Shown here in pieces: positions 1 through 4,703 of a stretch of 13,223 nt of DNA. The notes beneath the pieces were generated by a model. The model saw only the letters and a program-made list of their open reading frames with translations. It had not been told where the DNA came from and ran no database searches. How positions within the stretch are numbered: the first letter of the stretch is position 1; every line of letters starts with the position of its first letter. The translations under genes were made by a program, and so were the position numbers. This DNA comes from Lachnospiraceae bacterium (lineage in GTDB: Bacteria > Bacillota > Clostridia > Oscillospirales > Ruminococcaceae). The stretch is taken from the NCBI GenBank assembly GCA_023664705.1, contig JAMPFE010000018.1, forward strand, positions 33,935 to 47,157, read 5' to 3'.

Positions 1-65
1 TGTTAATTCGTTCATTAGTATTGTTCAATTTTCAAGGAGCTGTCCGCCGCCGTATTTCGGGCGAC
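1..65 (-). other. probable rRNA operon leader (16S gene off the left edge)
   Basis: On the minus strand, the sequence downstream of the promoter at 72-100 contains CTTGAAAATTGAACAA (positions 36-21), then an AT-rich stretch running off the window. Seen: this motif and its position right after a perfect promoter. Known: near-identical motifs lie in leaders and spacers of Firmicute rRNA operons, close to 16S or 23S 5' ends. Inferred: the window edge is an rRNA operon boundary. No 16S sequence is visible, so this is a context call. Confidence 0.65.
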
Positions 66-71
66 CAATAA

Positions 72-100
72 ATTATATCACTTCCGGAACCGTTTGTCAA
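72..100 (-). promoter_or_regulatory. perfect consensus sigma-A promoter, probably of an rRNA operon
   Basis: Minus strand: TTGACA at 100-95, a 17-bp spacer, then TATAAT at 77-72. Upstream (101-120) is an A/T-rich tract that could act as an UP element. The start point would be near 65. It points away from the tRNA cluster towards the left edge, where the leader looks ribosomal. Perfect hexamers, optimal spacing and an A-tract fit a stable-RNA promoter. Confidence 0.85.
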
Positions 101-143
101 GGGGTTTTTAAATTTTTTTTGACAACCTCGTTCCTTCATCGGG

Positions 144-161
144 ATATAAACCCTTTCGGGT
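144..161 (-). terminator. weak terminator-like hairpin after tRNA-Cys
   Basis: Minus strand: ACCC-GAAA-GGGT directly followed by TTATAT. The first A is the final A of the tRNA CCA end. The stem is only four base pairs and the U-tract is broken, so termination would be partial at best. The tRNA transcript may read on into the rRNA operon. Confidence 0.3.
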
Positions 162-234
162 GGAGGCGCCACCCGGATTTGAACCGGGGGTCAGGGTGTT
201 GCAGACCCGTGCCTTACCACTTGGCTATAGCGCC
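161..234 (-). tRNA. tRNA-Cys (GCA)
   Basis: The reverse complement folds as a cloverleaf: acceptor GGCGCTA pairs with TGGCGCC, discriminator T, encoded CCA (163-161), D-arm GCCAAGTGGTAAGGC, anticodon loop CTGCAAC, T-arm with GTTCAAA. The anticodon GCA reads cysteine codons. The outermost pair of the anticodon stem appears to be a C-T mismatch; the other four pair well. It is the last tRNA of the five-gene cluster, 20 nt after tRNA-Gly. Confidence 0.95.
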
Positions 235-254
235 GAAAAAGCGCGCCGGTGCGC

Positions 255-330
255 TGGAGCGGATTACGAGGCTCGAACTCGCTACCTCCACCTTGGCAAG
301 GTGGCGCTCTACCGGATGAGCTAAATCCGC
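255..330 (-). tRNA. tRNA-Gly (GCC)
   Basis: The reverse complement begins GCGGATTTAGCTC and ends in a matching acceptor strand plus T and encoded CCA. The anticodon loop TTGCCAA carries GCC, and the T-loop is GTTCGAG. It lies 3 nt after tRNA-Phe in the same minus-strand transcript. The gap to tRNA-Cys holds a small GC hairpin followed by T's. Confidence 0.96.
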
Positions 331-333
331 AAA

Positions 334-409
334 TGGTGCTTCCGGTCGGAATCGAACCAACGACACGGGGATTTTCAGTCCCCTGCTCTACCGACTGAGC
401 TACAGAAGC
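334..409 (-). tRNA. tRNA-Phe (GAA)
   Basis: The reverse complement begins GCTTCTGTAGCTC and ends CGGAAGC-A-CCA. The anticodon loop CTGAAAA carries GAA, and the T-loop GTTCGAT is canonical. It is third in the cluster, 6 nt after tRNA-Asp and 3 nt before tRNA-Gly, so it is surely processed from a common precursor. Confidence 0.96.
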
Positions 410-415
410 ACACAC

Positions 416-492
416 TGGCGACCCGGATGAGACTCGAACTCACGACCTCCGCCGTGACAGGGCGGCGTTCTAACCAACTGAACTACCGGGCC
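416..492 (-). tRNA. tRNA-Asp (GTC)
   Basis: The reverse complement begins GGCCCGGTAGTTC and ends CCGGGTC-G-CCA. The anticodon loop CTGTCAC carries GTC for aspartate. The gene is 77 nt including the encoded CCA and has a normal D-arm and T-arm. It follows tRNA-Val after a 71-nt spacer holding a strong inverted repeat, the only long spacer in the cluster. Confidence 0.96.
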
Positions 493-501
493 GAATATAA
501 A

Positions 502-558
502 GTCGGCGCAACAGCGGGTCGCCCCGCCGCAAGAAGCACAAAGCTCCCCTGCGCCGAC
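502..558. repeat. inverted repeat in the tRNA-Val/tRNA-Asp spacer
   Basis: GTCGGCGCA (502-510) and TGCGCCGAC (550-558) are perfect 9-bp inverted arms. Between them is a second hairpin, GCGGG (514-518) with CCCGC (523-527). No T-tract follows, so it does not look like a terminator. In the precursor it could form a processing structure that keeps Val and Asp apart. Confidence 0.6.
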
Positions 559-563
559 AAGTC

Positions 564-639
564 TGGTGGAAGTTATAGGGCTCGAACCTATGACCCTCTG
601 CTTGTAGGGCAGATGCTCTCCCAGCTGAGCTAAACTTCC
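564..639 (-). tRNA. tRNA-Val (TAC)
   Basis: The reverse complement begins GGAAGTTTAGCTC and ends AACTTCC-A-CCA. The anticodon loop CCTACAA carries TAC for valine, and the T-loop is GTTCGAG. It is the first gene of the cluster, starting about 24 nt after the predicted start point of the promoter at 669-697. Confidence 0.96.
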
Positions 640-668
640 GAAAGCCGCCGTTTTCAAGCGACTATTAT

Positions 669-697
669 ATTATACACATTTCCCTCAAAAATGTCAA
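669..697 (-). promoter_or_regulatory. perfect consensus promoter of the tRNA cluster
   Basis: Minus strand: TTGACA at 697-692, 17-bp spacer, TATAAT at 674-669. The start point would be about 663, giving a leader of some 24 nt before tRNA-Val. The -35 element lies in the loop of a weak A/T inverted repeat (TCAAAAA and TTTTTGA) just after the hslO stop. There is no other good terminator for the hslO operon, so its transcripts may run into the tRNA genes. Confidence 0.9.
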
Positions 698-714
698 GCA
701 CTTTTTGAAAAAAT

Positions 715-1587
715 TTACTCTTTCAGCAATTTCAACATATCTTCAGCCGAAAATTTGTATTTTTTATTGCAAAAGTGACAACAAACCTCCGTCTCCTCCT
801 GCTCCTCGGCAAGCCTCGCGAGCTCCTTTCTGCCAAGCGAGATAAGCACACGCTCCGTCCGCTCGCGCGAGCAATCGCAGTAATACCGCGCCTCCCAGCT
901 GTCCAGTATCTCCCCGCCCAGCCCCGAAAGCGCCCGAAGCGCGATCTCCGACGGGTCGAGCCGCCGCTCCAGCATGCGTGAAATGCCGTCCATTTTCGCG
1001 AGATTTTCCTCAAGGACCCTCACCGAAGCGTCCTCTATCGGCGGCACGACCTGCACCATATAACCGCCCGCAGCCCGCACCCCGCCGCCGCCGTCAAACA
1101 AAATGCCGAGCGCGCAGACCGTCGGAAGCTGCTCGCTCACGGAATAATACGCGGTAATATCCTCCGCGATATTGCCCGAAACAAGCGGTATCTGCCCCAC
1201 ATACGGCTCCTTCAGCCCCATGTCCTTGACAACGGTCAGAGAGCCCTCCGAGCCGATAACGGCGCGCACGTCAAGCGCCCCGTCGGCAGTCGGCGGAACG
1301 TCCGCGCCCGGGTTTCCCGCGCAGCATTTCACGTTCCCGCGGTAGTCCGAAACCGCCGTCAGCGTGCCGCACGGGCCGCCGCCGTTTATCCTCAGCGTCA
1401 GCGTATCGCCCTCGTATTTCAGCATCGCCCCCATTATGGAGACCGCCGTCGTCATTCGCCCGAGAGCGGCGGTCACGACGGGCGTCGCGTTATGCAGCCG
1501 AGCCATTTCCCGTACCATATCCGCGGAATCTATCGCCGAGCAAAGCACGCCGCCCTCCGCCGATAAAGCTCTTACAATTTTTCCCAT
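715..1587 (-). CDS. hslO: Hsp33 redox-regulated molecular chaperone
   Basis: A 290-residue cytoplasmic holdase chaperone activated by oxidation and unfolding, which keeps damaged proteins soluble. Seen: the family N-terminal domain (residues about 1-225) with the GRMTTA and GGGPCGTL segments, then the C-terminal zinc switch with C237 and C239 in CDCS and C270 and C273 in CHFC. These match the CxC and CxxC motifs of Hsp33. C269, next to the motif, is an extra cysteine. Length is normal for the family. I start at the ATG at 1587 (MGKIVRAL), preceded by GAGGCGAGGG; longer in-frame starts only add a tail unlike the family. It is last in the operon after the methyltransferase, 86 bp away. Family identification is firm; activation behaviour is inferred from the motif. 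Confidence 0.95.
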   Translation of the reverse strand: MGKIVRALSAEGGVLCSAIDSADMVREMARLHNATPVVTAALGRMTTAVSIMGAMLKYEGDTLTLRINGGGPCGTLTAVSDYRGNVKCCAGNPGADVPPTADGALDVRAVIGSEGSLTVVKDMGLKEPYVGQIPLVSGNIAEDITAYYSVSEQLPTVCALGILFDGGGGVRAAGGYMVQVVPPIEDASVRVLEENLAKMDGISRMLERRLDPSEIALRALSGLGGEILDSWEARYYCDCSRERTERVLISLGRKELARLAEEQEETEVCCHFCNKKYKFSAEDMLKLLKE

Positions 1588-1673
1588 TTCCCTCGCCTCT
1601 CGGTAATTTTTCGACAATTTATTGCAATTTGTAACGCAGGCAACCCGCGCAGCCGAATTACAACGAGTAATAT

Positions 1674-2402
1674 TCAGCGTTTTTTCGCCAAAAACGTCAG
1701 CTTTTCGCTTTTCTCCGTCGCCTCGCTGAATGTCGGATACTCCCAAACGTTCAAGACCTCGAAGCCCGCGCCATGCAGCAATTCGCGGTATTTCCCGACG
1801 GAAAACGCGACCTCCCGAAAGCTCTCGCCGCCGCGCGAATACGACCCGTCCCCGTTCTCGAAAAACAAGTCCAGCTCGATATCAACGCCGTTGTCGCGCT
1901 CGTCGAACGCGTTCTGCCACACGCAGTAAACCCCGTCCACATCGTACACGAACGTGTTATCGCCGAGTATCTCGCGGTGCTTAAAAACCGTATTCACATC
2001 AAACGCGAACACCCCGCCGCTTTCAAGGCACTCCGCCGCGCGTCGGAAGCACGCCGAAACGGCGCTCTCGCTTTCGAGGTGATTTACGCTGTCGAGCGTC
2101 GAAATGACCGCGCCGACCGTTCCGCCGAGGTCGGTCTCTTCCATATTCTGGCAGATCCACATGACCTCGGAGGACTTCGCGGCGGCAATGGTCAGCATCT
2201 CCGGCGAAGCGTCCTGCCCCGTCATTCCGAAGCCGCGCTCCGCCAGCCGCACCGTCAGACTGCCCGTTCCGCAGCCCATATCCAGCACGCTCCCCGCGCC
2301 GAACCGCCCGAGTATCTCCGCGTAATAATCGGCAAGCTCGTCATACGGCACGTTGAACGTCAGCAGGTCGTAAACCTCCGCGAAATCGCCGTAGCCGCTC
2401 AT
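1674..2402 (-). CDS. class I SAM-dependent methyltransferase
   Basis: A 242-residue soluble enzyme expected to transfer a methyl group from S-adenosylmethionine to an unknown substrate. Seen: motif I VLDMGCGTGSL (residues 39-49), the acidic motif II position in TGQDASPEML, a motif III region in VISTLDSVNHLE, and a post-I segment FAFDVNT. The N-terminus (FAEVYDLL) is typical of small clostridial methyltransferases of the YqeM/Methyltransf_25 type. The ATG overlaps the YerC stop codon by one base (TAATG), so translation is probably coupled. Hsp33 lies downstream in the same direction. The fold is clear but the substrate cannot be told: small molecule, protein or RNA are all possible. Confidence 0.88.
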   Translation of the reverse strand: MSGYGDFAEVYDLLTFNVPYDELADYYAEILGRFGAGSVLDMGCGTGSLTVRLAERGFGMTGQDASPEMLTIAAAKSSEVMWICQNMEETDLGGTVGAVISTLDSVNHLESESAVSACFRRAAECLESGGVFAFDVNTVFKHREILGDNTFVYDVDGVYCVWQNAFDERDNGVDIELDLFFENGDGSYSRGGESFREVAFSVGKYRELLHGAGFEVLNVWEYPTFSEATEKSEKLTFLAKKR

Positions 2403-2692
2403 TATTTCTTGCCCTTTATGCGCTCGAACACCATTTTATAGCCGCCCGCGGTCTGATAGGTCAGCGTTTTGTTGACGCGGGAGATAGTCGCCGTGGAAGC
2501 GCCCGTCGCCTCAACGATAGTGTTGTAGACCATGCCGTCGGTCAGCATGCTCGCCACGTGCAGCCTCTGCGCGATAGCGCCGAGCTCCTGCGGCGTGCAC
2601 AGATCCTCGAAAAACGCCGCGCACTCCTTCTCGTCCTTCAGCGTAAGCACCGCCTTGTAAAGCATCTTCAGATCCTCATCGGAATTTCTCAT
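2402..2692 (-). CDS. YerC/YecD family TrpR-related DNA-binding protein
   Basis: A 96-residue probable transcription regulator with the TrpR-like helix-turn-helix. Seen: a helical N-terminus, then LCTPQELGAIAQRL (about residues 31-44) and the recognition region IVEATGASTATISRVNKTL (about 60-78), which line up with the TrpR DNA-binding segment. Length matches the YerC family. The ATG at 2692 follows GGAGG by seven bases. It heads a minus-strand operon with a methyltransferase (one-base overlap) and Hsp33. Known: YerC members are widespread in Firmicutes but their ligand and regulon are unclear. They are not assumed to bind tryptophan, and no trp genes are in the window. Confidence 0.9.
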   Translation of the reverse strand: MRNSDEDLKMLYKAVLTLKDEKECAAFFEDLCTPQELGAIAQRLHVASMLTDGMVYNTIVEATGASTATISRVNKTLTYQTAGGYKMVFERIKGKK

Positions 2693-2733
2693 AACAAATC
2701 CTCCAAATCTCGGGAAACTCCCCGTTTTCTTCT

Positions 2734-2762
2734 ATTTTAGCATAATAAAGCCTAAAAGTCAA
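2734..2762 (-). promoter_or_regulatory. sigma-A promoter of the yerC-methyltransferase-hslO operon
   Basis: Minus strand: TTGACT at 2762-2757, 17-bp spacer, TAAAAT at 2739-2734, with TGC just before the -10 (extended -10). The predicted start is near 2727, about 35 bases upstream of the yerC ATG. The upstream flank (2763-2780) is T-rich on the plus strand, giving an A-tract like an UP element. Confidence 0.8.
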
Positions 2763-2900
2763 GAGCTTTTTTTGTTTTTTGTGATAAATACCGTTGTGGT
2801 TATTTACAACAAAGTATCGATTTATTTAGGGCTATTTCACAATCTTTTGAAAATTGCGAAAAAAATGCCTGTTTTTCCCCCTTTTTTCAACAAAATGTGT

Positions 2901-2930
2901 TATAATGTGACAAGAGCGGGATGTCCCCGC
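2901..2930 (+). promoter_or_regulatory. extended -10 promoter and leader hairpin of the small plus-strand gene
   Basis: TATAAT at 2901-2906 is preceded by TGT, an extended -10. No good -35 is present at 17 bp, only C/T-rich sequence. The start would be near 2913. The leader holds a hairpin GCGGG-ATGTC-CCCGC (2916-2930) that ends ten bases before the GGAGG ribosome-binding site at 2941. Confidence 0.65.
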
Positions 2931-2951
2931 TATGCAGATCGGAGGTGTAAC

Positions 2952-3152
2952 ATGTGGTCAATCACAACGATACCGGTCGCTGCCGAAAACGGAAGGAATT
3001 ACGAGACCTACGGCATTAGCTGCGGCGACGTCGTAGTCAACGACGTATCGCTTTGCAAGCATGAGCTCGAGGGCTTTGTGGAGAAGCTTAACCTGTTCGG
3101 CGCATCGGAAATTCACGCGTTTGACTTAGTTGAAAATTTCTTGGGCGGATAA
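2952..3152 (+). CDS. small uncharacterised protein (resembles clostridial DUF6514-type proteins)
   Basis: A 66-residue soluble protein with no signal peptide or membrane segment. The ATG at 2952 follows a strong GGAGGTG with good spacing; an upstream in-frame extension is AT-rich, lies before the promoter and is rejected. Seen: a central YGISCGDVVVNDVSL segment and a C-terminal FVEKLNLFGASEIHAFDLVENFL. The tail resembles the small clostridial family annotated DUF6514, where a cysteine/asparagine-rich helix precedes a H-x-x-D-V-x-x-F-L ending. That link is from memory and tentative. It is monocistronic, with its own promoter, a leader hairpin and a strong terminator, which supports a real, well-expressed gene. 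Function unknown. Confidence 0.75.
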   Translation: MWSITTIPVAAENGRNYETYGISCGDVVVNDVSLCKHELEGFVEKLNLFGASEIHAFDLVENFLGG

Positions 3153-3194
3153 ACGGGGTTAGCTTCGCGTAAGTTTTATTTGCAACTAAAAGAG

Positions 3195-3234
3195 CCGCGC
3201 CGTCAAGCAAATCGGCTTGACGGCGCGGTTTTTT
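3195..3234 (+). terminator. strong intrinsic terminator shared by convergent genes
   Basis: A perfect 13-bp stem, CCGCGCCGTCAAG (3195-3207) with CTTGACGGCGCGG (3216-3228), has an 8-nt loop and is followed by TTTTTT (3229-3234) on the plus strand. It ends the small gene at 2952-3152. On the minus strand the stem is followed by CTCTTTTAG, so it may also stop the ohrR-gpx-TSCPD transcript. Confidence 0.92.
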
Positions 3235-3235
3235 G

Positions 3236-3502
3236 CTATTTTTCGTTTTGCTGCGCCTCGTATGCCGCTCTCACGGCCTTCGCCAGCTGGTCGGCACAGG
3301 AGGTCGGTCTGCGCCCGCAGGTAACGCCCGAAAGCTTGCTCTCAATCTCCTCGACAGTCCACCCGTCGATAAGCCTCGGTATCGCCTTAAGATTGCCGTT
3401 GCAGCCCCCCGTGAAAACCACATTGCGCACAACGTCCCCCTCGATGTCGAGGCTGATTATCTGCGAGCATGTGTTCTCGGTTTTGTAGTCGTAATGCATC
3501 AT
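3236..3502 (-). CDS. TSCPD domain protein, TIGR03905 type
   Basis: An 88-residue cytoplasmic protein of the small TSCPD family. Seen: TENTCSQ near residue 11, then VVFTGGCNGN (about 29-38), a WTVEEIESKL helix, and CGRRPTSCADQLAKA, the family's TSC-x-D signature. Cysteines at the N-terminus, in GGC and in CGxxxTSC could bind metal or be redox active; this is inference. The ATG overlaps the gpx stop (TGATG) and a GGAGGAGG site lies just upstream; a second ATG follows at once. It is last in the ohrR-gpx operon, suggesting a role in peroxide or thiol stress. Known: a related TSCPD domain occurs at the C-terminus of some cobalamin-dependent ribonucleotide reductases. The molecular role of the stand-alone form is not established to my knowledge. 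Confidence 0.85.
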   Translation of the reverse strand: MMHYDYKTENTCSQIISLDIEGDVVRNVVFTGGCNGNLKAIPRLIDGWTVEEIESKLSGVTCGRRPTSCADQLAKAVRAAYEAQQNEK

Positions 3503-4044
3503 CACAGCACCTCCTCCACCTTTTCTTTTACCTTGGCGAGAGCCTCCGTCGGCTCGAAGCGCGCGGCAATTTCACCCTCGCGGTTTATCAGGAACTTCGT
3601 GAAATTCCACTTGATATTGCCGTTGTTTTTGTAGTCCTTGTCCATTTTCTTCGCCATCGGCAGCAGCGCCAGCGCCATGGGACTTTTCCCGAAGCCGCCG
3701 AATTTCGTGTTCTCGGTGAGATACTTATATAAAGGTATAGCGTTCTCGCCGTTCACGTCGATCTTCGAGAACTGCGGAAAGGTTATCCCGTAGCGCCCCG
3801 TGCAGAACAAATGTATCTCCTCGTCGTCGCCGGGAGCTTGGTTCATAAACTGGTTGCAGGGGAAGTCAAGTATCTCCAACCCGTCCTTTTGATGCAGCTC
3901 GTAGAGGTCTTGAAGCTCGTCGTACTGCGGCGTGAAACCGCAGCCCGTCGCCGTGTTGACGATAAGCAAAACCTTGCCCTTGTAGTCCGCGAGAGCCTTT
4001 TCGCCGCCGTCTTGGCATTTCACAGTAAAATCATAAATTCCCAT
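3502..4044 (-). CDS. glutathione peroxidase family, thioredoxin-type peroxidase
   Basis: A 180-residue cytoplasmic peroxidase that reduces hydrogen peroxide and organic hydroperoxides. Seen: the peroxidatic cysteine C35 in NTATGCGFTPQY, Q65 in FPCNQF, and W146 and N147 in IKWNFTKF, the GPx catalytic tetrad. C81 in LFCTGRYGITFP sits where thioredoxin-dependent members keep their resolving cysteine, so thioredoxin rather than glutathione is the likely reductant. Length fits bacterial GPx. The ATG at 4044 follows GAGGAGG; the upstream in-frame extension lies inside ohrR and is rejected. The start overlaps the ohrR 3' end by 14 bp and the stop overlaps the TSCPD start, so the three genes are probably translationally coupled and induced by peroxides through OhrR. 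Confidence 0.95.
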   Translation of the reverse strand: MGIYDFTVKCQDGGEKALADYKGKVLLIVNTATGCGFTPQYDELQDLYELHQKDGLEILDFPCNQFMNQAPGDDEEIHLFCTGRYGITFPQFSKIDVNGENAIPLYKYLTENTKFGGFGKSPMALALLPMAKKMDKDYKNNGNIKWNFTKFLINREGEIAARFEPTEALAKVKEKVEEVL

Positions 4045-4504
4045 TGTCCGTTCCTCCTCGTTTGTCGTTTCCCGTAAGATTTCCGAGCAGCTCATAAAGC
4101 AGCCCGTAAAGCGCGAGAGCCTTTTCCGCATCGAGCCTCGCGCACGCCGCGAGCCTCCCGGGAACGTCGGCGGCGCGCTCCTTCAGCGCCTCGCCGCTTT
4201 CCGTTATCGTTACAATAAGGTCGCGCTCGTCCTTTTCGGAGCGCCGCCGCGTTACGTAGCCCTTTTCCTCGAGCCGCTTCAGAAGCGGCGTAAGCGTGCC
4301 CGAATCAAGGAACAGCCGCCCGCCGAGCTCCTTTACCCGCAGCTCCTTATCCTCCCACATGACCATCATCGTAATGTACTGCGTATACGTCAAATTCAGC
4401 TCGTCCAGATACGGCTTGTACGCCCCGACGACCTCCTTCGCGCAGGCGTACAGCGGGAAACAGAGCTGATTTTTCAGCTTCAGCGCCTCATATTTGTCGG
4501 TCAC
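4031..4504 (-). CDS. ohrR: OhrR-type MarR family organic hydroperoxide sensor
   Basis: A 157-residue winged-helix repressor that should release DNA when a reactive cysteine is oxidised by organic hydroperoxides. Seen: NQLCFPLYA with C15, and Y19, Y29 and Y40 at the same positions as in B. subtilis OhrR, where the tyrosines surround the sensing cysteine. LFLDSGTLTPLLKRLEEKGYVTR (split here as LFLDSGTLTP and LLKRLEEKGY) is the MarR recognition helix and wing entry, and KDERDLIV the wing. C121 may be a second redox cysteine, as in two-Cys OhrR. I choose the GTG at 4504, after AGGGGCGG; the longer TTG frame starts inside the operator. It overlaps gpx by 14 bp. A palindrome at its start site suggests autoregulation. 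The usual partner ohr is not in the window; gpx takes its place. Confidence 0.92.
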   Translation of the reverse strand: MTDKYEALKLKNQLCFPLYACAKEVVGAYKPYLDELNLTYTQYITMMVMWEDKELRVKELGGRLFLDSGTLTPLLKRLEEKGYVTRRRSEKDERDLIVTITESGEALKERAADVPGRLAACARLDAEKALALYGLLYELLGNLTGNDKRGGTDNGNL

Positions 4505-4534
4505 TCTACCGCCCCTTTCGATTTTGTAAAATTC

Positions 4535-4548
4535 AATTGTGCACAATT
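4535..4548. promoter_or_regulatory. probable OhrR operator, perfect palindrome
   Basis: AATTGTGCACAATT is a perfect 14-bp palindrome lying just downstream of the predicted start (about 4551), between promoter and GTG. On the coding strand it runs into ACAATT-G-AATTTTA, similar to the ACAATT/AATTGT half-sites known for OhrR in Bacillus. A repressor here would block transcription. Assignment to OhrR is inference from position. Confidence 0.65.
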
Positions 4549-4557
4549 TATATTTGT

Positions 4558-4586
4558 ATTATAACACCCCCTTTCGTATTTGTCAA
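4558..4586 (-). promoter_or_regulatory. perfect consensus promoter of the ohrR-gpx-TSCPD operon
   Basis: Minus strand: TTGACA at 4586-4581, 17-bp spacer, TATAAT at 4563-4558. The spacer holds a run of five G's on the coding strand. A/T-rich sequence lies upstream (4591-4624). Such a strong core promoter fits a gene kept off by a repressor sitting at the start site. Confidence 0.88.
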
Positions 4587-4637
4587 GGGGGTTTTTAAAA
4601 ATTTTCAAAAAAATTTAAAATTTTCGCCGGCGCCCGT

Positions 4638-4684
4638 CGAAAAACAAAATGCGCGGCCGACGGCATAACCGTCAGCCGCACATT
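4638..4684 (-). terminator. intrinsic terminator of the AGCS transporter gene
   Basis: Minus strand, starting 19 bases after the stop codon: a stem of about 16 bp with two G-U pairs (arms 4684-4669 and 4663-4648), 5-nt loop, followed by TTGTTTTTCG (4647-4638). A second hairpin with T-rich and A-rich arms lies at 4621-4644. Together they insulate the transporter from ohrR. Confidence 0.88.
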
Positions 4685-4703
4685 GTCAATTATCGGACTC
4701 GCC

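Noticed and set aside
119..150. Plus-strand TTGACA (119-124) with TATAAA (145-150)
   Set aside because: The spacer is 20 bp, too long, and it would transcribe antisense through the tRNA genes.
119..657. Short open frames on both strands across 119-657
   Set aside because: They overlap five complete tRNA genes with encoded CCA ends; such frames are chance translations of tRNA sequence.
1588..1673. Separate promoter for hslO in the 86-bp gap
   Set aside because: Only a poor TTGCCT-16-TAAATT match is present; transcription from the yerC promoter is enough to explain the gene.
1773..2441. 222-codon plus-strand frame opposite the methyltransferase
   Set aside because: Antisense shadow crossing two real minus-strand genes, without a ribosome-binding site.
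2772..2951. N-terminal extension of the small plus-strand gene
   Set aside because: It lies upstream of the predicted promoter in AT-rich non-coding sequence; the ATG at 2952 has a strong ribosome-binding site.
4505..4546. Longer TTG-started version of OhrR
   Set aside because: It starts within the operator palindrome and lacks a ribosome-binding site; the GTG at 4504 gives the C15 numbering of known OhrR.
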